Part shown: positions 1 through 8,671 of the stretch, one piece after another
How the letters are laid out: each line of letters begins with the position of its first letter
How positions within the stretch are numbered: the first letter of the stretch is position 1
Source of the DNA: an uncultured Paracoccaceae bacterium
GTDB lineage: Bacteria; Pseudomonadota; Alphaproteobacteria; Rhodobacterales; Rhodobacteraceae
Direction: 5' to 3'
Assembly (NCBI GenBank): GCA_947498645.1
Contig: CANMKS010000001.1
Coordinates: 2,084,032-2,148,031, forward strand
DNA: 64,000 nucleotides
The notes under the pieces: model-generated
Told to the model about the DNA's origin: nothing
What the model saw: only the letters and a program-made list of their open reading frames with translations
Databases searched by the model: none
Position numbers and translations under genes: made by a program

Positions 1-1
1 C

Positions 2-277
2 TGGCTTGAGACCGGGCGCACCCATCAGATTCGCGTCCATATGGCCCATTGTGGTCATGCGCTGATCGGTGATCCGGTTTATGGCGGGCGGCGTAAACTG
101 TCACAAAAGGCGATTGGTGAGAGCGGTGTCGCTGCTGTTGCCAGTTTTCCCCGACAGGCGCTGCATGCGGCGACATTGGGCTTTGAACATCCGGTTTCGG
201 GCGAATTTCTGCGCTTTGAGGCCGAAATCCCCGAAGATATGCGCGGATTACTGCGCGCATTTGGTGGTTTGGGCTGA
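2..277 (+). CDS. RluC/RluD-family 23S rRNA pseudouridine synthase, C-terminal part
   Basis: This is the last 91 residues of a gene that begins before the window. The readable part opens with [22 protein letters not shown], close to the conserved C-terminal motif of the RluA/RluC/RluD family (G-R-T-H-Q-I-R-V-H followed by I-x-G-D-x-x-Y-G). It then reads [19 protein letters not shown], also typical of that family. These enzymes convert uridine to pseudouridine in 23S rRNA. The catalytic aspartate and any S4 domain lie outside the window, so RluC and RluD cannot be told apart with certainty. RluD is the likelier because the tail ends shortly after the PVSGE motif. Confidence 0.85.
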   Translation, partial: WLETGRTHQIRVHMAHCGHALIGDPVYGGRRKLSQKAIGESGVAAVASFPRQALHAATLGFEHPVSGEFLRFEAEIPEDMRGLLRAFGGLG

Positions 278-374
278 AATATTCGATCCCATGTGCGTGA
301 GCGCACGGAAATGTGCCTCGTAATACTAAACTGATTAGTTCATAAACCTTTTATGGAAATCGGATAGGGCTCCA

Positions 375-403
375 CTTGAAACCGAATGCGAGCGCTACCA
401 TAT
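375..403 (+). promoter_or_regulatory. Putative sigma-32 (RpoH) promoter of rpoH
   Basis: CTTGAA at 375-380 and CCATAT at 398-403 are separated by exactly 17 bases. This matches the heat-shock consensus described for alphaproteobacteria (CTTGAA-N17-CYTAT-like). It lies about 37 bases ahead of the rpoH GTG start, which fits known autoregulation of rpoH genes in this group. The match is by eye only. Confidence 0.5.
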
Positions 404-439
404 CCATGTTAAGCCTTTAAACATAGGAGGGCAGATACA

Positions 440-1336
440 GTGAGTAATTATAAGAATCTTCCAGCACCAACCCCAGAGGGTGGGCTGAACCGTTACATGC
501 AGGAAATCCGCAAGTTCCCCATGCTGGAGCCAGAGCAGGAATATATGCTCGCCAAGCGTTGGGTCGATCACGAAGATACTGATGCCGCGCACCAGATGGT
601 CACATCGCACCTGCGTTTGGCAGCCAAAATCGCCATGGGCTACCGTGGTTACGGGCTCCCACAGGCCGAAGTTATCTCGGAAGCGAATGTGGGCCTGATG
701 CAGGCTGTAAAACGCTTTGATCCTGAAAAGGGCTTTCGTCTGGCGACCTATGCCATGTGGTGGATCCGGGCATCGATCCAGGAATACATCCTGCGGTCAT
801 GGTCTTTGGTGAAACTGGGCACGACCTCTGCGCAGAAAAAACTGTTCTTCAACCTGCGTAAGGCAAAGAACCGCATTGGTGCGCTTGAAGACGGCGATTT
901 GCGCCCTGAAAACGTGCAGCGGATTGCCAATGATCTGGGCGTGACCGAGGACGAGGTCATTTCGATGAACCGTCGCTTGTCCGGTGGTGATGCGTCGCTG
1001 AACGCGACCGTCAGTGCGGACGGCGAAGGTGCTGCGCAATGGCAGGACTGGCTTGAGGATGAAAGCGCGAACACCGCGGCGGACTATGAAGCAAGCGACG
1101 AGCTTGATGCCCGGCGCGAGCTGTTGGCCGAAGCGATGTCGGTCCTGAATGATCGCGAGAAAGACATCCTGATGCAACGCCGCCTGTCCGAGGAAACCGT
1201 GACGCTCGAAGACCTGAGCGGTCAATATGACGTCAGCCGCGAGCGTATTCGCCAGATTGAGGTGCGCGCGTTTGAAAAGCTGCAAGCCAAGATGCAGGAA
1301 CTGGCGCGCCAGAAGGGTATGCTGGCCGACGCCTGA
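440..1336 (+). CDS. rpoH: RNA polymerase heat-shock sigma factor RpoH (sigma-32)
   Basis: A group 3 sigma-70 family factor of 298 aa that directs RNA polymerase to heat-shock promoters. Region 2 is seen at about residues 50-127, including the run ATYAMWWIRASIQEYILRSW. It is followed by the RpoH box QKKLFFNLR (about 132-140), the feature that separates RpoH from housekeeping sigma factors. The C-terminal region 4 helix-turn-helix reads YDVSRERIRQIEVRAFEKL. The start is GTG at 440, set by an AGGAGG at 425-430 with suitable spacing. Length agrees with the family (about 290-300 aa). A strong hairpin terminator follows directly, so it is probably monocistronic, and the upstream promoter looks RpoH-dependent. 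Confidence 0.95.
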   Translation: MSNYKNLPAPTPEGGLNRYMQEIRKFPMLEPEQEYMLAKRWVDHEDTDAAHQMVTSHLRLAAKIAMGYRGYGLPQAEVISEANVGLMQAVKRFDPEKGFRLATYAMWWIRASIQEYILRSWSLVKLGTTSAQKKLFFNLRKAKNRIGALEDGDLRPENVQRIANDLGVTEDEVISMNRRLSGGDASLNATVSADGEGAAQWQDWLEDESANTAADYEASDELDARRELLAEAMSVLNDREKDILMQRRLSEETVTLEDLSGQYDVSRERIRQIEVRAFEKLQAKMQELARQKGMLADA

Positions 1337-1362
1337 TCAGGCTTTACCCGTTGCTTTATCTG

Positions 1363-1394
1363 CCCCGCCGGTCCGTCCGGCGGGGTTGTTTTTT
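1363..1394 (+). terminator. Rho-independent terminator after rpoH
   Basis: CCCCGCCGG (1363-1371) and CCGGCGGGG (1377-1385) form a perfect 9-bp GC stem with a 5-base loop. It is followed by TTGTTTTTT. It sits 27 bases after the rpoH stop. Confidence 0.85.
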
Positions 1395-1468
1395 GCCGCC
1401 AGGCGACCTCTGCCTTGTTCACTCTGCACGATGTTGGCGCTAACATGGCGGAAGCGGAGGGCGAAAAC

Positions 1469-2443
1469 ATGAAACCATTGCGTTGGGGCATCCTTGGGGC
1501 GGCCGGCTTTGCCAAGAACCACATGGGGCCGGCAATCCATGCCGCCAAAGGCGCGCAACTGGTTGGGCTGGCGACCTCCAGCGCTGACAAAGCCGCCGGG
1601 TTTCAGGCCTTTGCCCCTGAACTGTTAGCTTATGCCGGCTACGAGGCACTGCTGGCTGATCCGCAGATTGATGCGGTCTATGTTCCATTGCCGAACCACC
1701 TGCATGTCGAATGGACGAAAAAGGCATTGGATGCAGGCAAACATGTCTTGTGTGAAAAGCCGATAGCGCTGGCGGCGGATGAGATTGACGGGCTGATTGC
1801 GGCACGCGATGCGGCCGGCAAGCTGGCGGCAGAGGCCTATATGATCGTGCATCATCCGCAGTTCATGCGTGCGCGTGAGCTGGTTCAGGGCGGCGCAATC
1901 GGCACGTTGATGCATGTCGAAGCGGCGTTCAGTTTCTATAACGATGATGCCGGCAACATTCGCAACCGGCCCGAGGCGGGCGGTGGTGGTCTGCGTGATA
2001 TCGGGGTCTATACGATGGGGGCGGCGCGCTTTGTCAGCGGGCAAGAGCCTGCTGCGGTGCCATACGCCAACCTGCGCTATGAAAACGGCGTGGATGTCTT
2101 TGCACAATTTGCAGCGCAGTTCCCCGGATTTACCTATCAAAGCATGGTGTCGATGCGCCTGTTCCCACGACAAAGCATCGTTTTTCACGGCGACAAGGGT
2201 GTGCTGACGCTAAGCTGCCCATTCAACGCGAATGTATTTGATGTCGCCGAACTGACGCTTGAGAATGATGGCCTGACCACTGTGTCTGAACGCTGGCCTG
2301 CGGTGAACCACTACGTCAATCAGGTGGAAAACTTCTGCCATTCGGTGCAGACTGGTGCCGACTACCCATGCCCGCTTGAATTTTCGCGCGGCACGCAGCA
2401 CATGATGGATATGGTTTTTGCAGCGGGCGGGCACCCTGCGTAG
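1469..2443 (+). CDS. Gfo/Idh/MocA-family NAD(P)-dependent oxidoreductase
   Basis: A 324-aa dehydrogenase of the glucose-fructose oxidoreductase / inositol dehydrogenase superfamily. The N-terminal Rossmann motif reads GILGAAGFAKNHMGPAI. The family signature LCEKPIALAADEI (about residue 95, with the EKP lysine) and a C-terminal GFO/IDH domain follow. These enzymes usually oxidise or reduce sugars, inositols or similar polyols; the substrate here is not evident. An in-frame reading upstream to 1415 exists, but GGAGG at 1456-1460 points to ATG 1469. The next gene starts 10 bases after the stop, so the two are likely co-transcribed. Confidence 0.85.
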   Translation: MKPLRWGILGAAGFAKNHMGPAIHAAKGAQLVGLATSSADKAAGFQAFAPELLAYAGYEALLADPQIDAVYVPLPNHLHVEWTKKALDAGKHVLCEKPIALAADEIDGLIAARDAAGKLAAEAYMIVHHPQFMRARELVQGGAIGTLMHVEAAFSFYNDDAGNIRNRPEAGGGGLRDIGVYTMGAARFVSGQEPAAVPYANLRYENGVDVFAQFAAQFPGFTYQSMVSMRLFPRQSIVFHGDKGVLTLSCPFNANVFDVAELTLENDGLTTVSERWPAVNHYVNQVENFCHSVQTGADYPCPLEFSRGTQHMMDMVFAAGGHPA

Positions 2444-2452
2444 GAGATGACG

Positions 2453-2740
2453 ATGGCGAAAGATCAGGACAGTTCGGACATTGATGTTGAGACAGATTAC
2501 GAGAATATCTGGCTCCGCCTTTTGAACATGATCATCATTGCCGTGCTGATGAGCATGGCCAGCACCCTGCTGGGTCTTATGACCGTCGCGCAGTTTCTGA
2601 TCATGGTGTTCAACAAACGCGAACCCAATGATCAACTCGCCGAAATGGGCACGACGATGGGCGTCTGGATGGCCAAGGCGGCGCGATATCAAACAGCAGC
2701 AAGTGAAGTGAAGCCTTGGCCCTGGACGGAGCTGGATTAG
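2453..2740 (+). CDS. DUF4389-type small membrane protein
   Basis: A 95-aa protein with a polar, acidic N-terminus (DQDSSDIDVETDYENIW) and one long hydrophobic stretch (LLNMIIIAVLMSMASTLLGLMTVAQFLIMVF). A short cytosolic tail follows. The WLRLLNM...LMTVAQFLIMVF...N.QLAEMG arrangement matches the DUF4389 family, whose function is unknown. An earlier ATG at 2447 is possible, but GGAG at 2443-2446 is better spaced for 2453. It lies immediately after the Gfo/Idh oxidoreductase on the same strand. Confidence 0.7.
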   Translation: MAKDQDSSDIDVETDYENIWLRLLNMIIIAVLMSMASTLLGLMTVAQFLIMVFNKREPNDQLAEMGTTMGVWMAKAARYQTAASEVKPWPWTELD

Positions 2741-2862
2741 GTTTCAGCAACGCAGTTGCTTCTAAATCCAGCCCGAAAACATGACCTGATCATCGGCAAC
2801 ACGGACGTCGCGCAGGGCGTCCGACATGCAAGGGGCGAGCGGTGAAAGAGTGACCTTTGCGG

Positions 2863-4680
2863 TCAATCCTCCATCGCCTCCAACTCATCAATCATGGCGC
2901 TGATCATCGACAGCCCCTTGTCCCAGAACTTTGGATCAGACGCATCTAGCCCGAAGGGGGCCAGCAGTTCCTTGTGATGCTTGGACCCACCGGCGCGCAG
3001 CATATCGAAATACTTCTCACGGAAATCCGGGTCACCTTCCTCAAACACCGCATAAAGCGCGTTCACCAGGCCGTCGCCGAACGCATAAGCGTAAACGTAG
3101 AAGGGTGAATGCACAAAATGCGGGATATAGGCCCAGAAGGTTTCATACCCGTCGACAAAGTCGAACACCGGCCCAAGGCTTTCTGCCTGCACAGACATCC
3201 ACAGCGCGTTTATGTCATCCGGCGTCAGTTCACCTTCAGCGCGGGCCGCATGCAGTTTGCATTCGAAGTCATAAAAGGCGATCTGGCGCACGACGGTGTT
3301 GATCATATCCTCAACCTTGCCTGCCAGCAGGATCTTGCGCTCTTCCTGATTTTGGGCGCCATCCAGCAGTTTGCGGAAGGTCAGCATTTCACCAAAGACA
3401 GACGCCGTTTCAGCAAGTGTCAGCGGTGTCGAGGACAGCAGTTCGCCCTGTTCAGCGGCCAGCACCTGATGCACGCCATGGCCCAGCTCATGCGCCAATG
3501 TCATGACATCACGCGGTTTGCCCAAGTAGTTGAGCATCACATAAGGGTGGACGGATGTGACGGTTGGGTGGGCAAAGGCGCCGGGGGCCTTGCCGGGTTT
3601 GACGGCCGCATCGATCCAGCCATCCGTAAAGAAGGGCTTTGCGATCTCGGCCATTTTGGGGTCAAATTCGGCATAGGCTGACATTACTGTTTCGGTTGCC
3701 TCATCCCAATCCACGATCTTTTCGCTTTCCATCGGAAGCGGTGCGTTACGGTCCCAGACCTGCATACGCTCCAACCCCAGCCACTTTGCCTTGAGCGCAT
3801 AGTAACGATGCGACAGACGTGGGTAGGCCGCAACCACCGCGTCGCGCAGCGCTTGGACCACTTCCGCCTCGACATGGTTGGCCAGATGTCGTCCGGCCTG
3901 CGGCGATGGCATCTGACGCCAGCGGTCCTCGATCTCTTTTTCCTTTGCCAGCGTGTTGTGGACACGGGCAAAGATCTTGATGTTTTCACCAAAGACAGCG
4001 GCCAGCGCATGGGTTGCCGCCTCGCGTTTGGCCCGCTCCTGTTCGGTCAGCAGGTTCAATGTTGCTTCGAGGTTGAGCGTCTCACCATCCACCTCAAATT
4101 CCAGCCCTGCCATCGTTTCGTCAAACAAACGGTTCCATGCGGCGGCCCCGACGGTCGATTGATCATGCAGAAACTTTTCCAGCTCATCTGACAACTGATG
4201 AGGTTTCATCGCCCGCATCCGGTCAAACACTGGTTTGTAGCGGGCAAGATCGGCATTGGCGGCCAGAAGGCCCGCCAGATGATCGTCGTCAAGGCGGTTA
4301 AACTCCAACCCGTAGAACACCAAAGGCGTTGTGAAATTCGTGATCTGGTCCTGACAATCCGCCATGAATTTGGCGCGGTCGCTGTCGGTCGTGATCTGAT
4401 AGTACCGCAGCCCCGCAAAGGACATGATGCGCCCTGCAACAACATCAATCTGCTCGTAGCGATGCACTGCCTTCAGCAGTCCTTGGGCATCAAGATCCGC
4501 GAGCTTGCCTTCGTAATCTGCGGCAAAAGCAGCACATTCCTTTTCAAGCCATGCCAGATCACGCTTCAGCTCGGCACTATCGGTCGCGGGATAGAGGTCC
4601 GTCAGATCCCACTCTGGCAGATCGCCAAAGCTCTGGCCTCCACTGGTGTTGGCGTCAAAAACAGGCAGGGAACGGTGCAT
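2863..4680 (-). CDS. pepF: Oligoendopeptidase F, M3-family zinc metallopeptidase
   Basis: A 605-aa cytosolic peptidase of the M3B (PepF) family, which degrades peptides of roughly 5-20 residues. The zinc site HELGH appears near residue 395 in the context TLAHELGHGVHQVL. The downstream third-ligand helix reads LAETASVFGEML. Length agrees with the family (about 600 aa). An in-frame TTG at 4695 exists, but GAAAGG just upstream of ATG 4680 favours the latter. The gene is transcribed toward DUF4389 and starts shortly after the end of the DNA ligase gene on the same strand. Confidence 0.93.
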   Translation of the reverse strand: MHRSLPVFDANTSGGQSFGDLPEWDLTDLYPATDSAELKRDLAWLEKECAAFAADYEGKLADLDAQGLLKAVHRYEQIDVVAGRIMSFAGLRYYQITTDSDRAKFMADCQDQITNFTTPLVFYGLEFNRLDDDHLAGLLAANADLARYKPVFDRMRAMKPHQLSDELEKFLHDQSTVGAAAWNRLFDETMAGLEFEVDGETLNLEATLNLLTEQERAKREAATHALAAVFGENIKIFARVHNTLAKEKEIEDRWRQMPSPQAGRHLANHVEAEVVQALRDAVVAAYPRLSHRYYALKAKWLGLERMQVWDRNAPLPMESEKIVDWDEATETVMSAYAEFDPKMAEIAKPFFTDGWIDAAVKPGKAPGAFAHPTVTSVHPYVMLNYLGKPRDVMTLAHELGHGVHQVLAAEQGELLSSTPLTLAETASVFGEMLTFRKLLDGAQNQEERKILLAGKVEDMINTVVRQIAFYDFECKLHAARAEGELTPDDINALWMSVQAESLGPVFDFVDGYETFWAYIPHFVHSPFYVYAYAFGDGLVNALYAVFEEGDPDFREKYFDMLRAGGSKHHKELLAPFGLDASDPKFWDKGLSMISAMIDELEAMED

Positions 4681-4743
4681 TGGGAAGCCTTTCAATCTGG
4701 ATTGCGCTTTACATATGCCCGAAGGATTTGGGTTGGAAGCCCA

Positions 4744-6333
4744 TCAGCCGAAAGTCGCCAACAACTCTTTGAGATCGTCAAGCGTGTTCGCCTCATCCAC
4801 GGGCTTGTCCTTGCGCCAACGCAGCATCCGCGGAAACCGCAAGGCGACACCTGATTTGTGGCGCGGGCTGGCCTGAATGCCCTCAAAGGCGATCTCGAAA
4901 ACATGTGTCGGCGGCACCTGACGCACCGGGCCAAAACGCTGCAAGGTATTCTTGCGCACCCATGTGGTGATCTCGCGAAATTCAGCGTCCGTCAGGCCGG
5001 AATAGGCTTTGGTAAAGGGCACCAGATCGTTGCCGTTGCGTACGGCAAATGTGTAGTCAGTGAACAGGTTCGCGCGGCGCCCGTGACCAGCCTGCGCATA
5101 AATCATCACCGCATCAATAGTGAGCGGGTCGATCTTCCATTTCCACCAATCGCCTCGCTTTCGCCCCGACAGATAAGGACTGTCGCGCCGTTTCAGCATC
5201 AGGCCTTCGGCGTTCAGGTCGCGCGATTGATCGCGCGCGGCGCTTAGATCGTCCCAGGTCCTGAAGGGAACAGTGGCAGACAGGCGCAGAGGCGCAGCGG
5301 AGGGGACGTCTTGCACAAGCGCCGCAAGTGTTTCGCGGCGCTTGTGCAAAGGCCAATCGCGGATATCGTTGCCCAAGTGTTCCAGAAGGTCATAGGCCAT
5401 CAGGATCACCGGCGCCTCGGTCAGCACCTTCTTGGGCACGGTCTTGCGCCCGATCCGCCTTTGCAAAGCGTTGAAGGACAGGGGTGTTTCATCCCGGAAC
5501 GCCAGAACCTCGCCATCCAGCACGGTGCCGTCGGGCAGGTAATCCTGCAGCTGCGCCAATTCGGGAAAGCGGTCAGTCATCAGGTCTTCGCCACGTGACC
5601 ACAGGTGGTGGTCGCCACCCCGCACGATCAACTGCCCCCGAATACCGTCCCATTTGCGTTCCGCGCTCCAGTCAGCGGGTGGGCCGAGGTCGTCGAAACC
5701 ATCAAGCCCATAGGCAAGGTAGAACGGATAGGGGCGCGAGAGGTCGGCGGTGGGATCATCGGCCTCGATCAGTGCGTCCCATGTGGTTGTGTCGGGTGTC
5801 CAGTTGCCCATCAGTTTGTGGGTCAGCGTGGCCTCTTCCTGACCGGTGGCCTGCGCCAACGCGCGGGTGATCAGTTTTGCACTGACCCCGATGCGAAATC
5901 CGCCTGTCAGCAGTTTGGTGAATAAGAACCGTTCAGTGCTAGGCAGGCTGTCCCATGCCTTGAGGATGCCTGCTTTGCGGGAATCGTCCTCCAAGACCGA
6001 GAGAGATTTGATAAAGCTGATCCAATGGGTCAGGGTCTGGTTTTCGCTTTCCGTCGCAGGCGGCAAAACCAGGGCAATCGTCTCGGCCAGATCACCGACG
6101 ATACTGTAGCTTTCCTCAAACAGCCAATCGGGCAGGCCTGCGACCTCTGCTGCCCATTCGCGTAGTCGTGTCGCTGTGATCGTGCGTTTCGGGCGGCGGC
6201 CGGTGAACAGGGCAATGGTCCAGAGCCTGTCTTCTGGCGTGGCTGTTTGAAAATAGTCTGCAAGGGCAGCAGTCTTGACGGTCGTTTTGGTGCTTTCGTC
6301 GATGCGGGTGAAGAGGGCGGCGAAATCCTTCAT
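4744..6333 (-). CDS. ATP-dependent DNA ligase (ligase-associated exonuclease partner type)
   Basis: A 529-aa ATP-dependent DNA ligase. The order is an N-terminal DNA-binding domain (about 1-200), a nucleotidyltransferase domain with catalytic lysine K227 in ERKWDG, and a C-terminal OB-fold ending with RFPRMLRWRKDK. This belongs to the bacterial ligases that travel with an MBL-fold exonuclease, and the next gene upstream is exactly that, overlapping by ATGA at 6330-6333. The module is thought to act in DNA repair. The DEXH helicase and phosphoesterase that often complete the module are not adjacent. It supplements, rather than replaces, the NAD-dependent LigA expected elsewhere. Confidence 0.9.
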   Translation of the reverse strand: MKDFAALFTRIDESTKTTVKTAALADYFQTATPEDRLWTIALFTGRRPKRTITATRLREWAAEVAGLPDWLFEESYSIVGDLAETIALVLPPATESENQTLTHWISFIKSLSVLEDDSRKAGILKAWDSLPSTERFLFTKLLTGGFRIGVSAKLITRALAQATGQEEATLTHKLMGNWTPDTTTWDALIEADDPTADLSRPYPFYLAYGLDGFDDLGPPADWSAERKWDGIRGQLIVRGGDHHLWSRGEDLMTDRFPELAQLQDYLPDGTVLDGEVLAFRDETPLSFNALQRRIGRKTVPKKVLTEAPVILMAYDLLEHLGNDIRDWPLHKRRETLAALVQDVPSAAPLRLSATVPFRTWDDLSAARDQSRDLNAEGLMLKRRDSPYLSGRKRGDWWKWKIDPLTIDAVMIYAQAGHGRRANLFTDYTFAVRNGNDLVPFTKAYSGLTDAEFREITTWVRKNTLQRFGPVRQVPPTHVFEIAFEGIQASPRHKSGVALRFPRMLRWRKDKPVDEANTLDDLKELLATFG

Positions 6334-7340
6334 GCGTCCGCCTCATCTGCGTCAAGAGTTTCGCCGTGATAATCGGTGCTCACGATATGGGCGTCATAGC
6401 CTTGCTCGGACAACCAGCGCTGAAAGCTGGTGGTATAGCCATGCGTTGCAAAGATTCGGATGGCACCTGTGGCCTTGATCGCAGTATTCAGCCCCTCCCA
6501 ATCGGCGTGGTCAGACACCACAAAGCCCCGGTCTGCTGCCCGTCTGCGCCGCACGCCGCGCAAGGCCATCCAGCCGCTTGCAAAGGCTGTGGATGATGGG
6601 CCGAACTTGCGGGTCCAGGTTGTGCCGAGCGCGCTGGGCGTTGCAAGTACCAGCGCGCCGGGGTGGGTTTTGTGTGTGGTCTGGGGTGTGACAGGGATTG
6701 TTTCGGGCAATGTGATCCCTTGGGCGCGTAGCACCTCGTTGGTGTTTTCAATCGCGCCATGGGTCAGGATGGGGCCAATGTCTGCATTGACAGTTGTCAA
6801 CAAACGCTGGGCCTTGCCCAATGCATAGGCGCCAAGGATGGAGGTCCGACCGGCGGCTGCATTGGCCGCCCACCATGCATTGATTTGCGCTGTCAGCATA
6901 TCCTCGGGTGTCCATTTGAAAATGGGCAGTCCGAAGGTGCATTCCGTAATGAAGGCATGGCATGGCACCGGCTCGAACGGTTCTGAAAGACCGTCTGCGA
7001 CGGTCTTATAGTCGCCTGAGACAACCCAGACCTCGCCCTTCACTGCGACGCGGATCTGGGCAGAGCCCGGTACATGACCGGCGGGATGGAATGACACGGC
7101 TGCGTCACCGATCTGTGTGACCTGACCATAGGCCGTTGTTTGCAGGTCAATCTTGCCCAGCCTGTGCCGCATGACCGGGGCGGTCCCGTCGGTTGCCAGA
7201 TACCGCCCCATGTTGGGGCGGGCGTGGTCGCTGTGCCCGTGGGTGATCAGTGCACGATCAACGGGGCGCCAGGGATCGATGTAAAAATCGCCTGCCGGGC
7301 AATAGATCCCGCGGTCGGTGAAGGAGAGCACATCCGCCAT
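6330..7340 (-). CDS. Ligase-associated MBL-fold DNA exonuclease
   Basis: A 336-aa metallo-beta-lactamase fold protein of the SNM1/CPSF-like branch that accompanies bacterial ATP-dependent ligases. The metal motif HGHSDH is at about residues 34-39 (ALITHGHSDHARP). Later metal ligands are suggested by PAGHVPGSAQI and VSGDYK. The C-terminus contains VVSDHADW and IFATHGYT, as in beta-CASP proteins. It overlaps the ligase start by 4 bases, so the pair is translationally coupled. The expected role is trimming DNA ends before ligation; the assignment rests on fold and context. Confidence 0.88.
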   Translation of the reverse strand: MADVLSFTDRGIYCPAGDFYIDPWRPVDRALITHGHSDHARPNMGRYLATDGTAPVMRHRLGKIDLQTTAYGQVTQIGDAAVSFHPAGHVPGSAQIRVAVKGEVWVVSGDYKTVADGLSEPFEPVPCHAFITECTFGLPIFKWTPEDMLTAQINAWWAANAAAGRTSILGAYALGKAQRLLTTVNADIGPILTHGAIENTNEVLRAQGITLPETIPVTPQTTHKTHPGALVLATPSALGTTWTRKFGPSSTAFASGWMALRGVRRRRAADRGFVVSDHADWEGLNTAIKATGAIRIFATHGYTTSFQRWLSEQGYDAHIVSTDYHGETLDADEADA

Positions 7341-7456
7341 AACAACAACAATAGCGCATCACCCGCGCGCGCCAATGGCCGACCCCGTGTAAGATGGGTT
7401 TCGCCCGCCAGGCAAGCTGGATAGGTTGTGCTGAAACCGATGCGCCGAGGCAGCAA

Positions 7457-8671
7457 ATGACACTTGATCTTGATTTTATTACAAAGACTTACGCAGCCAT
7501 TCGGCCCGCGACCATGCGCACACCCACGGTACATGCCGCGCGGTTGTCACTGCATCTGGGCATTGATCTTTACCTCAAACTCGAGAACCTCCAACACACC
7601 AATGCCTTCAAGGCGCGCGGTGCGCTGGCCAAATTGCTCACATTGACCGACAGCGAACGTGCGGCGGGCGTGATCGCGTGTTCGGCAGGCAACCATGCCC
7701 AGGGGGTGGCCTATCATGCCAATCGGTTGGGCATTCCCGCCGTGATTGTCATGCCGGAAGCGACGCCCTTTAACAAAGTCAAACGGACCAAGGATTTTGG
7801 GGCAGAGGTGGTGCTACATGGCACAGGTTTTGATGAAAGCGTGCAGTTCACCTTCGATATGGCGGCAGAGAAGGGCATGACTTTCATCCATCCATTTGAT
7901 GACACGGTGGTGGTTGCAGGACAGGGCAGCGTCGCCGTTGAAATGCTGGAACAAGAGCCTGATCTGGATTGCATCGTGGTGCCGATTGGCGGCGGTGGAT
8001 TGATTGCGGGCATGGCGGTTGCGGCCAAGGCGATCAAGCCTGCTGTGCAGGTTATTGGGGCGCAGGCTGCGAATTTCGATGCCGTGAAGGCCCGATTTGA
8101 CGGAAGCGAAACGCATTTTGGCGGGGCAACGCTGGCAGAAGGGATCGCCGTGCGCGCGCCTTCGGATGCGAATGTCGCCCTGATTGCACAGTATGTCGAT
8201 CAGGTGGAAACCGCGACCGAGGTCGAGATTGAGGCCGCGGTTTTTGATCTGCTGTCGCATGAAAAAATCGTGGCCGAAGGGGCGGCAGGGGCCGGGCTGG
8301 CGGTCATTGAAAAACACGCCGAAGAATTGCGCGGCAAAAAGGTTGGGCTGGTGGTCTGCGGCGGCAATATCGATTCGCGTTTATTGTCGACGCTGATCCT
8401 GCGCGGCTTGGTGCGTGACGGGCGGATTACGCGGCTCACCTTTGAGATTGATGATACGCCTGGGCAACTCTCTGATATCTCAAGGATTATCGGTGAGGCC
8501 GGTGCCAACGTCATCGAGGTCATTCACCAGCGCATGATGCAGAGCGTGTCGCTCAAACAAGCCGAGTTGGAAATCGTGATCGAGGCCCGCGATGCGCAAC
8601 ATGTTGCAGAAACGGTTACCGAATTGCGGCACGCGGGCTTTCGTGTGCGTGCAGAAAGTGAACTTGATTAA
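7457..8671 (+). CDS. ilvA: Threonine ammonia-lyase (threonine dehydratase)
   Basis: A 404-aa PLP enzyme that converts threonine to 2-oxobutanoate and ammonia, the entry to isoleucine synthesis or threonine breakdown. The PLP lysine is K52 in NAFKARGA. SAGNHAQG (about residues 76-83) binds the phosphate-side region, and PIGGGGLIAG is the glycine-rich loop. Residues from about 330 form an ACT-like regulatory domain (EIDDTPGQLSDISRIIGEAGANV). Length matches the short ACT-bearing form rather than the 514-aa biosynthetic IlvA. ATG 7457 is chosen because CGAGG precedes it at 7446-7450. Its stop codon overlaps the convergent hydrolase gene. Confidence 0.92.
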   Translation: MTLDLDFITKTYAAIRPATMRTPTVHAARLSLHLGIDLYLKLENLQHTNAFKARGALAKLLTLTDSERAAGVIACSAGNHAQGVAYHANRLGIPAVIVMPEATPFNKVKRTKDFGAEVVLHGTGFDESVQFTFDMAAEKGMTFIHPFDDTVVVAGQGSVAVEMLEQEPDLDCIVVPIGGGGLIAGMAVAAKAIKPAVQVIGAQAANFDAVKARFDGSETHFGGATLAEGIAVRAPSDANVALIAQYVDQVETATEVEIEAAVFDLLSHEKIVAEGAAGAGLAVIEKHAEELRGKKVGLVVCGGNIDSRLLSTLILRGLVRDGRITRLTFEIDDTPGQLSDISRIIGEAGANVIEVIHQRMMQSVSLKQAELEIVIEARDAQHVAETVTELRHAGFRVRAESELD

